A stretch of DNA of 64,000 nucleotides from Arthrobacter liuii (GCF_014639275.1 NZ_BMFW01000009.1:1-64000), one strand, 5' to 3'. Counted from the first letter of the stretch, positions 50,901 through 60,337 are shown. The notes: generated by a model not told the origin, from the sequence alone. Translations and numbers: made by a program.

Positions 50901-51893
50901 ATGGGGGACGGCCCGGTGACTGACGGGTTGGCGATTGAGACCCACGGCCTTAGCAAGCACTTTGGCCAGCAGGCCGCCGTCGACAGCGTGGACCTGGCTG
51001 TCCCGCACGGGACGGTCTTTGGTTTCCTGGGGCCCAACGGGTCCGGCAAGACCACCACCATCCGCATGCTGCTCGGCCTGGCAGCCGCGTCAGCCGGAAC
51101 AGTGAACCTGCTGGGCCGGGAGATGCCGGACAACCTTCACGAAGTGTTGCCGCGCGTGGGCGCCCTGGTGGAAGGCCCGGCCTTCTACCCTTTCCTGTCC
51201 GGCGCCGCCAACCTCCACCGGCTTGACTCCGCCAGCCCTCACACCGTCCCGGGCACGCGCAAGGCCAGGGTGCAGCGGGCGCTGGAGCGCGTGGGCCTGG
51301 AGCACGCGGCAGGGAAGCGGGTCCACGCGTACTCCCTGGGGATGAAGCAGCGGCTGGGCATCGCCAACGCCCTGCTTTCGCCCAGGGAACTGCTCGTGCT
51401 GGACGAACCCACCAACGGCCTGGACCCGCAGGGCACCCGCGAAGTGCGCAACCTGGTGCGTTCCCTGGCACACCAGGGCACCACCATCTTTGTGTCCAGC
51501 CACCTGCTGGCCGAGGTGGACCAGATGTGCACCCACGCTGCCGTCATGAGTGCCGGAAAGCTCGTGGCGCAGGGGCCCCTGACTGAGCTGCGGCAGGCCG
51601 GGAGCACCCGTCTTCGGCTGGTGACGCCCGACGGCGGCGCGGCCCGGGAGGTCCTGGGGCGGCTGGGGCTGGTTCCCGAGCCGCCGGACCCCGGGCTGCA
51701 GGCACAGCCGGACGGGGAAACCATCGCGGTAGTGCTGGAAACCGCAGCCCAGCAGGCGGCGGTGCTTCCCGAGGACGTCGTGAGGCACCTGGTCCAGGCC
51801 GGCGTGCGCGTCCGGGGCTTCGCCGTCGAACGTGAAAGCCTTGAAGACCGCTTTGTTGCCCTGACCGGGGAAGGATTCGACGTTGCCCAGTAG
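50901..51893 (+). CDS. ABC exporter ATP-binding protein
   Basis: This 330-residue ATPase has Walker A Gly-Pro-Asn-Gly-Ser-Gly-Lys-Thr-Thr (about 43-51), a Q-loop-equivalent Gly-Ala-Leu-Val-Glu-Gly-Pro-Ala-Phe-Tyr-Pro, and signature Tyr-Ser-Leu-Gly-Met-Lys-Gln-Arg. Walker B is Leu-Leu-Val-Leu-Asp-Glu-Pro-Thr-Asn-Gly-Leu-Asp-Pro, and the switch is Ser-Ser-His. The signature and C-terminal extension (about 225-330) place it among CcmA/NatA/BcrA-type exporters. It overlaps the permease gene by 11 bases. The substrate is unknown; lantibiotic/bacitracin-like resistance and lipid export are both common roles. Confidence 0.92.
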   Translation: MGDGPVTDGLAIETHGLSKHFGQQAAVDSVDLAVPHGTVFGFLGPNGSGKTTTIRMLLGLAAASAGTVNLLGREMPDNLHEVLPRVGALVEGPAFYPFLSGAANLHRLDSASPHTVPGTRKARVQRALERVGLEHAAGKRVHAYSLGMKQRLGIANALLSPRELLVLDEPTNGLDPQGTREVRNLVRSLAHQGTTIFVSSHLLAEVDQMCTHAAVMSAGKLVAQGPLTELRQAGSTRLRLVTPDGGAAREVLGRLGLVPEPPDPGLQAQPDGETIAVVLETAAQQAAVLPEDVVRHLVQAGVRVRGFAVERESLEDRFVALTGEGFDVAQ

Positions 51894-52767
51894 TCTCCCC
51901 GCCGACATCCCGGAAGCTGCAGGAACCGCCCGGGCGGCCGCAGCGCCGCGCAGTTCCGGGCTGTCCCTGCTGGCGTCCGAGCTCAAAGTCCTGTTCGGGC
52001 GCCGGCGGACCGGGGCGTTGCTTCTGGCGCTCGCTGCCATCCCGGTCCTCATCGCCGTCGCCGTGAAGGTCTCCTCTGCGGTTCCAGCAGGGCGCGGTCC
52101 CGCTTTCCTGGACCGCATCACCCAGAATGGCCTGTTTGTGGCGTTCACCGCCATGCTGGTTTCTGTTCCGCTGTTCATGCCGCTCGCGGTGGGGGTGGTG
52201 GCGGGGGACACGATCGCCGGGGAGGCGAACCTGGGCACGCTCCGGTACCTCCTGGTGGCGCCGGCCGGGCGGGTGCGGCTCCTCCTGGTCAAGTACGCGG
52301 GTGCGCTGGCCTTCTGCATCGTGGCTCCTTTGACAGTTGGCCTCGCGGGAGCGGCCATCGGGGCGGCACTGTTCCCGGTTGGCCCGGTGACGCTGCTTTC
52401 CGGTGGGGTGGTCCAGCCCGTTGAAGCGGCCCTGCGCATCGTGCTGATCGCCGCGTACCTGGCTGTGTCGCTCGCCGGGCTCTCGGCCATCGGCCTGTTC
52501 CTGTCCACCCTGACAGTGGTTCCGGTTGGGGCGATGGCCGCCACCGTGGTGGTCTCCGTGGTCTCACAGGTCATGGACCAGCTTCCGCAGCTGGAGTGGC
52601 TGCACCCGTGGCTCTTCAGCCACTACTGGCTTGGCTTCGGCGACATGCTGCGCCAGCCCGTCCTGTGGGATTCCTTCGCCAGCAACGCCCTGCTCCAGGC
52701 CGGCTACGTGGCAGTGTTCGGGGCGCTCGCCTACGGCCGCTTCGTCACCAAGGACATCCTGAGCTGA
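51883..52767 (+). CDS. ABC-2 type permease
   Basis: This 294-residue membrane protein of the ABC-2 family has about six helices. Ala-Gly-Asp-Thr-Ile-Ala-Gly-Glu-Ala-Asn-Leu-Gly-Thr-Leu-Arg-Tyr-Leu-Leu-Val-Ala-Pro (about residues 107-127) is the coupling segment shared with NatB/BcrB-like permeases. The start is TTG at 51883 inside the end of the ATPase gene, with GGAAGGA eight bases before it. No ATG or GTG is in frame before the first membrane helix, so the TTG is well supported. It pairs with the ATPase just upstream. Confidence 0.87.
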   Translation: MPSSLPADIPEAAGTARAAAAPRSSGLSLLASELKVLFGRRRTGALLLALAAIPVLIAVAVKVSSAVPAGRGPAFLDRITQNGLFVAFTAMLVSVPLFMPLAVGVVAGDTIAGEANLGTLRYLLVAPAGRVRLLLVKYAGALAFCIVAPLTVGLAGAAIGAALFPVGPVTLLSGGVVQPVEAALRIVLIAAYLAVSLAGLSAIGLFLSTLTVVPVGAMAATVVVSVVSQVMDQLPQLEWLHPWLFSHYWLGFGDMLRQPVLWDSFASNALLQAGYVAVFGALAYGRFVTKDILS

Positions 52768-52813
52768 CGACGGCGGAGGGGAACTTTTAGTCGGGACAGT
52801 TCAGCCGTGAGGC

Positions 52814-54352
<1,539 letters not shown>

Positions 54353-54437
54353 CAGCAGAGACCTCGCAACGGTAAGGCTGGGAGTGAGGTTCTGGATGCG
54401 GCACGACGGTGCCCCTCAGCTGCTCGCCAGCAGTCCG

Positions 54438-54466
54438 AGGTTACGTGACATCCTGCACTTTGGCAA
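54438..54466 (-). promoter_or_regulatory. Sigma-A-type promoter for the NlpC/P60 gene
   Basis: On the minus strand TTGCCA and TAACCT are separated by 17 bases, with an estimated start near 54431 and a leader of about 79 bases. The -10 sits within GTCACGTAACC, near-direct repeats of GT(C/A)AC that resemble MtrA-type sites known upstream of cell-wall hydrolase genes in actinobacteria. Confidence 0.5.
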
Positions 54467-54535
54467 CAGCTGTCACATCAATAACATAAACCACAACTGT
54501 GTCATTCGCGCTGGATCTGCGGGGGCGTGTCGCAG

Positions 54536-55456
54536 TCAGGCGTGTTGGTGTTCCTCGTGCTCAGAGTGGCTGGCGGGCTCAAGCTGGAAGGTGCAATGGT
54601 CGGTGTCGAAGTGGGAACCCAGGCATGTGATGAGTTTGTCCAGCAACTGGTCCGCGCCCCGCGCATTCAGCACCCCGTCCTCTACAACGACGTGGGCCGA
54701 GAAGACGGGGACACCGGAAGTAATGGTCCAGATGTGGATGTCATGCACATCGGTGACGCCGGCCACCGAAAGGATGTGCTCACGGATCATCTGCACTTCC
54801 ACGCCTTTAGGGCTGGCCTCCAGGAGGACATCAACCACGTCGCGCAGCAGGCTCCAGGCCCGCGGCAGGATCATCAGCGCGATCAGGACGGAGGCAATGG
54901 TGTCCGCCGCCTGGAATCCGGTCAGCAAGATTACTGCCGCTGCGATGATGACGGCCACGGAGCCAAGGAGGTCGCCGAGCACTTCCAGGTAGGCGCCGCG
55001 GATGTTCAGGCTCTCCTCCTGTGCCGTGCGCAGGATCAGGAGCGACACAAGGTTGGCCACGGCACCGAGGATGGCGGCAAACAGCATGATGCCGGTCTGC
55101 ACTTCCGGCGGCGAGGAGAACCGCCGGATCGCTTCGGTGAAGATGACCACGGAGATCACGATCAGGATCAGCGCGTTGGCCAGCGCTGCGAGGACCTCGG
55201 CGCGCTGGTAGCCGTACGTCCGCTGGTCGCTCGCAGGGCGGCCGGCGATCCACGCAGCCAGCAGGGCAATGGTGACACCGGCAGCGTCAGAGAGCATGTG
55301 TCCCGCGTCTGCGAGCAGGGAGAGCGATCCGGAGAGCACGGCCCCGACGATTTGGATGATCACGACGCCAAGCGTTACGCCCAGGACGGCCACAAGTCGC
55401 TTCCGGTGCCGCCCGGTGGCGGTGATCCCGTGGCTGTGGCTGTGGTCGTGTCCCAT
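54536..55456 (-). CDS. Cation diffusion facilitator (CDF) metal exporter
   Basis: This 306-residue protein has six helices. It starts with a His-rich Met-Gly-His-Asp-His-Ser-His-Ser-His, has the helix-2 motif Leu-Ala-Asp-Ala-Gly-His-Met-Leu-Ser-Asp-Ala (Asp-xxx-His/Asp metal site, about 46-56), and a cytoplasmic domain (about 210-300) with Asp-Val-His-Asp-Ile-His-Ile-Trp. A helix-5 Ala-Asp-Thr-Ile-Ala-Ser completes the transport site. CzcD/ZitB-like exporters move Zn2+, Co2+ or Cd2+ out in exchange for H+. ATG 55456 was chosen over an upstream frame start at 55498, since it gives the usual His-rich N-terminus and sits 10 bases after the upstream stop. Confidence 0.9.
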   Translation of the reverse strand: MGHDHSHSHGITATGRHRKRLVAVLGVTLGVVIIQIVGAVLSGSLSLLADAGHMLSDAAGVTIALLAAWIAGRPASDQRTYGYQRAEVLAALANALILIVISVVIFTEAIRRFSSPPEVQTGIMLFAAILGAVANLVSLLILRTAQEESLNIRGAYLEVLGDLLGSVAVIIAAAVILLTGFQAADTIASVLIALMILPRAWSLLRDVVDVLLEASPKGVEVQMIREHILSVAGVTDVHDIHIWTITSGVPVFSAHVVVEDGVLNARGADQLLDKLITCLGSHFDTDHCTFQLEPASHSEHEEHQHA

Positions 55457-55466
55457 GCTTACAAGG

Positions 55467-55928
55467 CTAGCCCCAGCCCAGCTCGTGCAGCCGGTCATCG
55501 GAAATGCCGAAGTGGTGGGCGATCTCGTGGACCACGGTGACGGCCACTTCGTGGATCACGTCCTCCCGGGAAGCGCAGATCTCCAGGATGGGCCCGCGGA
55601 ATATTGTTATCCGGTCGGGGAGGGATCCGGCGTCCCACCATGAATCGCGTTCCGTCAGCGGCACACCTTCGTACAGCCCCAACAGCACAGAGTCGGGGTC
55701 GTCCCCCGGCCCCGGCACGTAATCGTCGTCGATGAAGACCGCCACATTGTCCATGGCGCGGGCAAGCTTGTCCGGAATACTGTCCAGGGCATCCTGGACG
55801 GCGGCCTCAAACTCGTCAGGGGACATGCTGAAACCGGGCGCTTGTCCATCCGGGGGGTGGTGGTCCGGCGTGGGCCCGTCGGGCCCGGAGGGGACGATCG
55901 GCAGGCCCGGAGGAAGGCTGGTTGGCAT
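55467..55928 (-). CDS. Small metallopeptidase-family protein (zincin-like)
   Basis: This 153-residue protein of the DUF1025 group (PF06262, minimal zincin fold) carries His-Glu-Ile-Ala-His-His-Phe-Gly-Ile (about 131-139), matching His-Glu-x-x-His for a catalytic zinc, with the last residues Asp-Asp-Arg-Leu-His-Glu-Leu-Gly. An Asp/Pro-rich Val-Pro-Gly-Pro-Gly-Asp-Asp-Pro-Asp loop precedes. Whether these are active proteases is not established. It lies 9 bases after the EamA gene stop and 10 bases before the CDF start, so the three appear to be one operon. Confidence 0.85.
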   Translation of the reverse strand: MPTSLPPGLPIVPSGPDGPTPDHHPPDGQAPGFSMSPDEFEAAVQDALDSIPDKLARAMDNVAVFIDDDYVPGPGDDPDSVLLGLYEGVPLTERDSWWDAGSLPDRITIFRGPILEICASREDVIHEVAVTVVHEIAHHFGISDDRLHELGWG

Positions 55929-55937
55929 ACTCCGACT

Positions 55938-56945
55938 CTAGCGTCGAGCAGGCTGGCCGCCCCGTTCTGTCAGCGCCCGTTCCGTAAGCGCCCGGCCTCC
56001 CCGGGTCCTGCGCCGGGTCAGCCCCACGCCCACCAGGCACACCAGGCCGCCCACCAGCCCCCACGCGGTGGGAATCTCGCCGAGCAGCACCCAGGAGATG
56101 AGGACCGTGGTTCCGGGGACCAGGTAGGTGGTGGCGGCGAGCTTACCCGCGTCCACCAGGGACAACGCGTAGGCCCACGTGGTGAAGGCGATGGCGGTGG
56201 GAAAGACGCCCAGGTACACCAGGGCCCACGTCGCCTGCGCCGGGGCGGCCTGCACTTCGGACGCCAGCTGCCCGGCGAAGGGCAGGCAGCACAGCGCCCC
56301 CACTACGATGCCGAACCAGGTTGCCTGTGCTGCCGGGAATTTCCGCACCACTGGCTTCTGGATGATGACGCTGACTGAGGCGAGCACCGCCGCAAGGAGG
56401 CAAAGCGCCACACCTGCCAGGTCCGCCGTCGAACTTTCCCCTGGGGAATGCGGCTGTCCTGAACCAAAGGCGATCAGCGCCACGCCGGCGAACGCCACGG
56501 TGCTGCCAATGAGCAGCCAGCGCGGGAAGCCCTCCTTGAGGAAGACGCCGGCCATGATCGCCACCAGGATCGGGTTGACGTTGATCAACAGGGCGCTGGT
56601 GCCGGCATCCAGGATGTGCTCGGCGGCGTTAAGGGCCACGTTGTAACCGCCAAACCACATCACGCCATAGGCCAGGATGGGCAGCCATTCCCGTCCCTTC
56701 GGCAGCATCCGGCTCTTGAGCAGTTGAGGCACCACCAGGAAGGCCAGGACGACGGCGGCAATCGCCAGCCTGCCCAGCGCCAGGGAGCCAGGGGAGAAGT
56801 GCGGGCCGATGGCCCGGATGCCCACGAACGCCGAGGCCCACAGCACCACGGTAACCACCATGGCGGCCACGCCAAAGGCCTTCACGGGAGCAGCCGCCGC
56901 GGCCGGGGGAGTGGGTGGTCTGCTGGCGGGGCTGGTGGAAGGCAT
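55938..56945 (-). CDS. EamA-family (DMT) transporter
   Basis: This 335-residue protein has ten predicted helices in two EamA repeats. The first repeat begins Val-Thr-Val-Val-Leu-Trp-Ala-Ser-Ala-Phe-Val-Gly (about 32-43). Each repeat ends in a helix with Gly-Glu-x-Pro-like elements (Leu-Gly-Glu-Ile-Pro-Thr-Ala-Trp near 285). A Pro/Ala-rich N-terminus and Arg-rich tail flank the membrane core. DMT proteins export amino acids or metabolites; the substrate is unknown. It is the first gene of the short operon with the metallopeptidase and CDF genes. Confidence 0.88.
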   Translation of the reverse strand: MPSTSPASRPPTPPAAAAAPVKAFGVAAMVVTVVLWASAFVGIRAIGPHFSPGSLALGRLAIAAVVLAFLVVPQLLKSRMLPKGREWLPILAYGVMWFGGYNVALNAAEHILDAGTSALLINVNPILVAIMAGVFLKEGFPRWLLIGSTVAFAGVALIAFGSGQPHSPGESSTADLAGVALCLLAAVLASVSVIIQKPVVRKFPAAQATWFGIVVGALCCLPFAGQLASEVQAAPAQATWALVYLGVFPTAIAFTTWAYALSLVDAGKLAATTYLVPGTTVLISWVLLGEIPTAWGLVGGLVCLVGVGLTRRRTRGGRALTERALTERGGQPARR

Positions 56946-57029
56946 GAGACAAATGTACGGCGGGGAAGGACGCAGGGCTGGCGGAAATCGGTCGACGCGG
57001 TGCCTTCGGCCAGTAGTTTTGCGCCCGCC

Positions 57030-58046
57030 TTATTTCTTGCGGGCCCAGGCAAGCAGGTCGTCCAGCGGCCAGGTAGTGACGATCCGCTCGGCCGGCACGT
57101 TGTTGCTGGCTGCCCGCTCGGCGCCGTACTGCAGGAAGTCCAGTTGCCCGGGTGCGTGGGCGTCGCTGTCGATCGAGAACAGGCAGCCCGCCTCCAATGC
57201 CAGCTGGATCAGGGCGTCCGGTGGGTCCTGCCGCTCCGGGCGGGAATTGATCTCCACGGCGACGTCGTGTTCGGCGCACGCAGCGAAGACTTCCTTGGCA
57301 TCAAAGTCCGACGGCGGCCGGGTTCCGCGCGAGCCCTCTACCAGCCGTCCAGTGCAGTGGCCCAGGACATTGGTCTGCGGATCCCGGATACCCGCGAGCA
57401 TCCGGGTGGTCATCGTCTTCCTGTCCGCGCGCAGCTTTGAGTGGACGCTGGCCACGACAATGTCCAGGCGGTCCAGCAGCCCGGGTTCCTGGTCCAGCTC
57501 GCCGGACTCCAGGATGTCCACCTCGATTCCGGTCAGGAGCCGGGTACCCCCGCCATTGCCGTTGATGCCTGCCACCACCTCCAGCTGATCCAGCAGGCGC
57601 CCGGCCGAAAGCCCGTTGGCGATGGTGAGGTTGGGGGAGTGGTCGGTCAGGGCCAGGTACTCCCTGCCCAGCACCTCCGCCGCGGCCACCATCAAGTCGA
57701 TGGGGGAGCCGCCGTCGGACCATTCGCTGTGGCTGTGCAGGTCGCCCCGCAGGGCCTCGTGGATTTCGGCCCCGCCGGAGGCGAGCGGCTGGGCGCCCTT
57801 CTCCCGGAGGTCTGCCAGGTAATCGGGAACCTGCCCGTCCACCGCCTGCCGGATCACGGCGAAGGTCCGGTCACCGATTCCCTTCATTGATTTGAGCCGC
57901 CCGGACCAAGCCCGCTCGGCCACTTCCCCAGGCCCGAGGGGGCTGATGGCGGCGGCCGCCTTGCGGAAGGCCTGGACCTTGAACGTGGCGGCGCGTCCGC
58001 GCTCCAGCCAGAAAGCGATCTCGTTGAGCGCTGCGACGGCATCCAT
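57030..58046 (-). CDS. PHP-domain phosphoesterase (PolX C-terminal-like)
   Basis: This 338-residue protein has an N-terminal helical domain with a helix-hairpin-helix-like Met-Lys-Gly-Ile-Gly (about 54-58). The PHP domain has metal ligands in Asp-Leu-His-Ser-His-Ser-Glu-Trp (about 98-105), Leu-Thr-Asp-His-Ser, Gly-Ile-Glu-Val-Asp, Ala-Ser-Val-His-Ser, Leu-Gly-His-Cys-Thr-Gly and Asp-Ser-Asp-Ala-His-Ala. All expected PHP ligands are visible. The arrangement resembles the C-terminal part of DNA polymerase X without the polymerase fingers. A nuclease or phosphatase acting on DNA ends is a reasonable guess. It is monocistronic on the minus strand, divergent from the tRNA cluster. Confidence 0.88.
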   Translation of the reverse strand: MDAVAALNEIAFWLERGRAATFKVQAFRKAAAAISPLGPGEVAERAWSGRLKSMKGIGDRTFAVIRQAVDGQVPDYLADLREKGAQPLASGGAEIHEALRGDLHSHSEWSDGGSPIDLMVAAAEVLGREYLALTDHSPNLTIANGLSAGRLLDQLEVVAGINGNGGGTRLLTGIEVDILESGELDQEPGLLDRLDIVVASVHSKLRADRKTMTTRMLAGIRDPQTNVLGHCTGRLVEGSRGTRPPSDFDAKEVFAACAEHDVAVEINSRPERQDPPDALIQLALEAGCLFSIDSDAHAPGQLDFLQYGAERAASNNVPAERIVTTWPLDDLLAWARKK

Positions 58047-58209
58047 CTGTCCATCTTTACCTGTCTGGCGCCCAACGGAGCGGTTTTCCGCCGATTTTGG
58101 AATATTCCCGCATAGCCCCTATAGTTGTTGAGTCCAGTTCGGAGAAACGCAAAGGACAAAGACGGAAAGCCTCGCTTGACGCCTTTTATTTTGTTCCGAA
58201 CGGGTTCTG

Positions 58210-58282
58210 GCCCCCATCGTCTAGCGGCCTAGGACACCGCCCTTTCACGGCGGCGGCACGGGTTCGAATCCCGTTGGGGGTA
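58210..58282 (+). tRNA. tRNA-Glu (TTC)
   Basis: This is a 73-nt cloverleaf. The acceptor stem GCCCCCA/TGGGGGT has a terminal G-T pair, anticodon TTC lies in loop CTTTCAC, the T-loop is canonical TTCGAAT, and the discriminator base is A. CCA is not encoded. Confidence 0.97.
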
Positions 58283-58371
58283 CGCAAGGAACTGGTCAGG
58301 CAGGCTGAAAAAGTCTGGTAGGCTGGAAGCCTTGAAAAAAGCGGTAGGGATACCGCAAAGCAAGAAAATCA

Positions 58372-58445
58372 AGGCCCTGTAGCGCAGTTGGTTAGCGCGC
58401 CGCCCTGTCACGGCGGAGGTCGCGGGTTCAAGTCCCGTCAGGGTC
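58372..58445 (+). tRNA. tRNA-Asp (GTC)
   Basis: This is a 74-nt cloverleaf with acceptor stem GGCCCTG/CAGGGTC, anticodon GTC in loop CTGTCAC, T-loop TTCAAGT and discriminator G. A small hairpin GCGGTA-GGGA-TACCGC lies upstream at 58340-58355, and CCA is not encoded. Confidence 0.97.
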
Positions 58446-58493
58446 GCTCTGATTGTTGGAAGAAATTCCGGCTGTCATGGTGACTAGTCACCT

Positions 58494-58569
58494 AGGCTCT
58501 GTAGCTCAGTTGGTAGAGCGTTCGACTGAAAATCGAAAGGTCACCGGATCGACGCCGGTCGGAGCCACC
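58494..58569 (+). tRNA. tRNA-Phe (GAA), CCA encoded
   Basis: The acceptor stem is GGCTCTG/CGGAGCC, anticodon GAA lies in loop CTGAAAA, the discriminator is A, and CCA follows in the DNA. The T-loop reads ATCGACG, so position 54 is A in place of the near-invariant T; C56, G57 and A58 are retained. Confidence 0.96.
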
Positions 58570-58575
58570 ACTGGG

Positions 58576-58606
58576 AAGCATCAGTTCTTCGGAGCTGGTG
58601 CTTTTC
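58576..58606 (+). terminator. Rho-independent terminator after the tRNA cluster
   Basis: AGCATCAGTTC and GAGCTGGTGCT pair, with two G-T pairs, around a TTCG tetraloop and are followed by TTTTC. It lies seven bases after the encoded CCA of tRNA-Phe. Confidence 0.9.
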
Positions 58607-58687
58607 TGCTTTAACCCTTTGACCACTCTTCCCGCGCAGTGTCACAGCCTGGGGATAGGGTGGAAGCAACAGAAGGGGGAGTGCCTG

Positions 58688-59137
58688 ATGGAATACCAGA
58701 ACCCACAACCCGTGGTGCCAAACCGTCCAGCCACCAGCCCGGCTCCGGGTCCGGGCCGGACTGTAATTTCCGAGACCGCTGTGGCAAAGGTGGCGGGAAT
58801 AGCTGCGCGGGCGGTACCCGGCGTCTACTCCCTGGGTTCGGGCCCGTCCCGTGCCCTGGGTGCCATCCGGGACGCCGTCGGAAGTTCTGACCACGCCGCG
58901 GGTGTCCACGCGGAAGTGGGCGAAACGCAGGTAGCCGTGGATATCACCCTGGTAGCCAGCTACGGAACGCCTCTGCATGCGCTGGCCAATGCCGTCCGCG
59001 TTGCCGTTTACCACGCGGTGGAGGAACTGGTTGGGCTGCAGGTTATCGAGGTGAACGTCGAGGTCACTGACGTCTACGTGCCGCCGCCGGTCAAAACAAC
59101 TGCCCCGGCTGCTCCCGAACGGGAGGCGCTGCTGTGA
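58688..59137 (+). CDS. Asp23/Gls24-family envelope stress protein
   Basis: This 149-residue protein has a Pro-rich N-terminus (about 1-30) and an Asp23 domain (about 32-130). The domain has Thr-Val-Ile-Ser-Glu-Thr-Ala-Val-Ala-Lys-Val-Ala-Gly-Ile-Ala-Ala-Arg, Val-Asp-Ile-Thr-Leu-Val-Ala-Ser-Tyr-Gly and Val-Ile-Glu-Val-Asn-Val-Glu-Val-Thr-Asp-Val-Tyr-Val. In staphylococci Asp23 is tethered to the membrane by AmaP. The ATG follows GGGGGAG. It is the first of five overlapping genes that end with an AmaP-like protein. Confidence 0.92.
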   Translation: MEYQNPQPVVPNRPATSPAPGPGRTVISETAVAKVAGIAARAVPGVYSLGSGPSRALGAIRDAVGSSDHAAGVHAEVGETQVAVDITLVASYGTPLHALANAVRVAVYHAVEELVGLQVIEVNVEVTDVYVPPPVKTTAPAAPEREALL

Positions 59138-59325
59138 ACCTCACCGTTACAGGCACGGCCATGGGCGCCTTCGTGGCATTCATGTCCCTGCAGTTCGGCC
59201 TTTGGGGCTTCCTTGTCTCCCTGCTCTTCATGGCCATTGGAGCGCTCCTGGGCCGTGCCGCCGAAGGCAAGCTTGACCTGCGCGGCGTATTCGATGCCAT
59301 CACCGGCCGGCGCTCGTCCTCATGA
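59134..59325 (+). CDS. DUF2273-type small membrane protein
   Basis: This 63-residue protein has two membrane helices with a Gly-rich turn (Ile-Gly-Ala-Leu-Leu-Gly-Arg-Ala-Ala-Glu-Gly-Lys) and a short basic tail. It starts at GTG and overlaps the Asp23 gene by 4 bases. It is the usual partner of Asp23 in Gram-positive envelope-stress operons. A DUF2273 identity is inferred from size, topology and position. Confidence 0.85.
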   Translation: MNLTVTGTAMGAFVAFMSLQFGLWGFLVSLLFMAIGALLGRAAEGKLDLRGVFDAITGRRSSS

Positions 59326-59702
59326 GCTCGCCCGCGCCGGTTGTGCGTGGGCAGGCGCTCAGCGGCCATAACCGGATCAGCACCCAGGCGTTGACGAGCC
59401 TCGCCAAGGCAGCTGCGGCGCAGGCATTGGGCGTTGACGCCCAGGACGTGCGGGCGGACTGGACGGACGACGACGGCCTGCTGGCTTTGTCCCTCGTCGC
59501 CCCCATCAGCATCCCGCCTCTGCAGTCCGTGGTGCTGGATCCCGCAACAGTGGACGCGTCAGGGGGGCCCATCTGGGATCGCGCAGTCAGGGCCAAGGCA
59601 AGCATCCTGGCGACGGTCTCGGAACTGAGCGGTTCCCGGTTGAGCCGGGTGGACATCCGCGTTAGCGGGGCAAGGATCAGTACAGGAGGGCGGGTGCGGT
59701 GA
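59322..59702 (+). CDS. Second Asp23-like small protein (divergent)
   Basis: This 126-residue protein has an N-terminal helix with Ile-Ser-Thr-Gln-Ala-Leu-Thr-Ser-Leu-Ala-Lys-Ala-Ala-Ala-Ala, then beta-type Leu-Leu-Ala-Leu-Ser-Leu-Val-Ala-Pro. The C-terminal helix-strand Ala-Ser-Ile-Leu-Ala-Thr-Val-Ser-Glu-Leu...Val-Asp-Ile-Arg-Val-Ser-Gly echoes the Asp23 C-terminus. The fold similarity is inferred from the pattern; no named family is recognised. It overlaps both neighbours by 4 bases, and is likely an Asp23 paralogue that interacts with the same complex. Confidence 0.72.
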   Translation: MSSPAPVVRGQALSGHNRISTQALTSLAKAAAAQALGVDAQDVRADWTDDDGLLALSLVAPISIPPLQSVVLDPATVDASGGPIWDRAVRAKASILATVSELSGSRLSRVDIRVSGARISTGGRVR

Positions 59703-60337
59703 GCAGCAGCGTGGAAAACCGCCAGTTGAACAGCGGATCGCAGAGCAGCAACGGCCCCGACATGCGCAGGGTCGTATACCGCGAGACCCATTCGTCGCGG
59801 GCTGCAGTGTCGGTTGCCGGTGCCACCCTTGTCCTGGTGCTGGCGGCCTACGGCGTCCTCGAATCCGGGGTCCACGCTGTGGGGCAGCCGGCATGGCTGA
59901 TTGAGCCGCAAGCGGCGGCCCAGCGCATCGTGGACCTTCCGGCCGGAATCCCGCCGCTGCTGCTGGTGGCGATCGGCGCCGTGCTCGCCATGTTGGGACT
60001 GATCTTCCTCCTCAACGGGGTGCTCCCGGGGAAGCGCGCCCGCCATCTCCTGGCCGGTGCGCCGGGGGAGCGGCTTCCGGCCGTGGTGGTGGATGATGAG
60101 GTGATCGCATCTTCCCTGGCACGTCGCGCCCGGCTCGCGGCCAACGTCACTCCAGACCAGGTCATGGTGATTGTTTCCCAGCGGCAAGTGCTGGTGAATG
60201 TCCGCCCCACCTCCGGCATCCCCGTGGACCTGGACAGGGTGCTTGATGCCGTGCGGGATGAGCTTGACCAGATGCTGCTGGATCCGCCCCCTGTTCCCCG
60301 CGTCAATGTGGCCCCGTCAGGGGTGATCGGAGCATGA
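59699..60337 (+). CDS. DUF6286-domain membrane protein
   Basis: This 212-residue protein has a cytoplasmic N-terminus with Arg-Glu-Thr-His-Ser-Ser-Arg, two hydrophobic helices (about 36-55 and 84-108), then a C-terminal domain with repeated beta-alpha elements. That domain includes Val-Val-Asp-Asp-Glu-Val-Ile-Ala-Ser-Ser-Leu-Ala-Arg-Arg and Val-Asp-Leu-Asp-Arg-Val-Leu-Asp-Ala-Val. The actinobacterial DUF6286 layout (two helices plus soluble tail next to Asp23 genes) fits. It starts at GTG in the upstream stop and overlaps the AmaP-like gene by 4 bases. Confidence 0.8.
   Translation: MSSSVENRQLNSGSQSSNGPDMRRVVYRETHSSRAAVSVAGATLVLVLAAYGVLESGVHAVGQPAWLIEPQAAAQRIVDLPAGIPPLLLVAIGAVLAMLGLIFLLNGVLPGKRARHLLAGAPGERLPAVVVDDEVIASSLARRARLAANVTPDQVMVIVSQRQVLVNVRPTSGIPVDLDRVLDAVRDELDQMLLDPPPVPRVNVAPSGVIGA

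Noticed and set aside
54353..54535. c-di-AMP (ydaO) riboswitch before the NlpC/P60 gene
   Set aside because: Such riboswitches often precede actinobacterial wall hydrolases, but the conserved GGGGUGAAUC and GCUAAC/UCGNAGGC blocks are not present in this leader.
55767..55790. hut-operator-like string inside the metallopeptidase gene
   Set aside because: It matches TGTCCGGAAT but lies within coding sequence, far from any hut gene; taken as a chance match.
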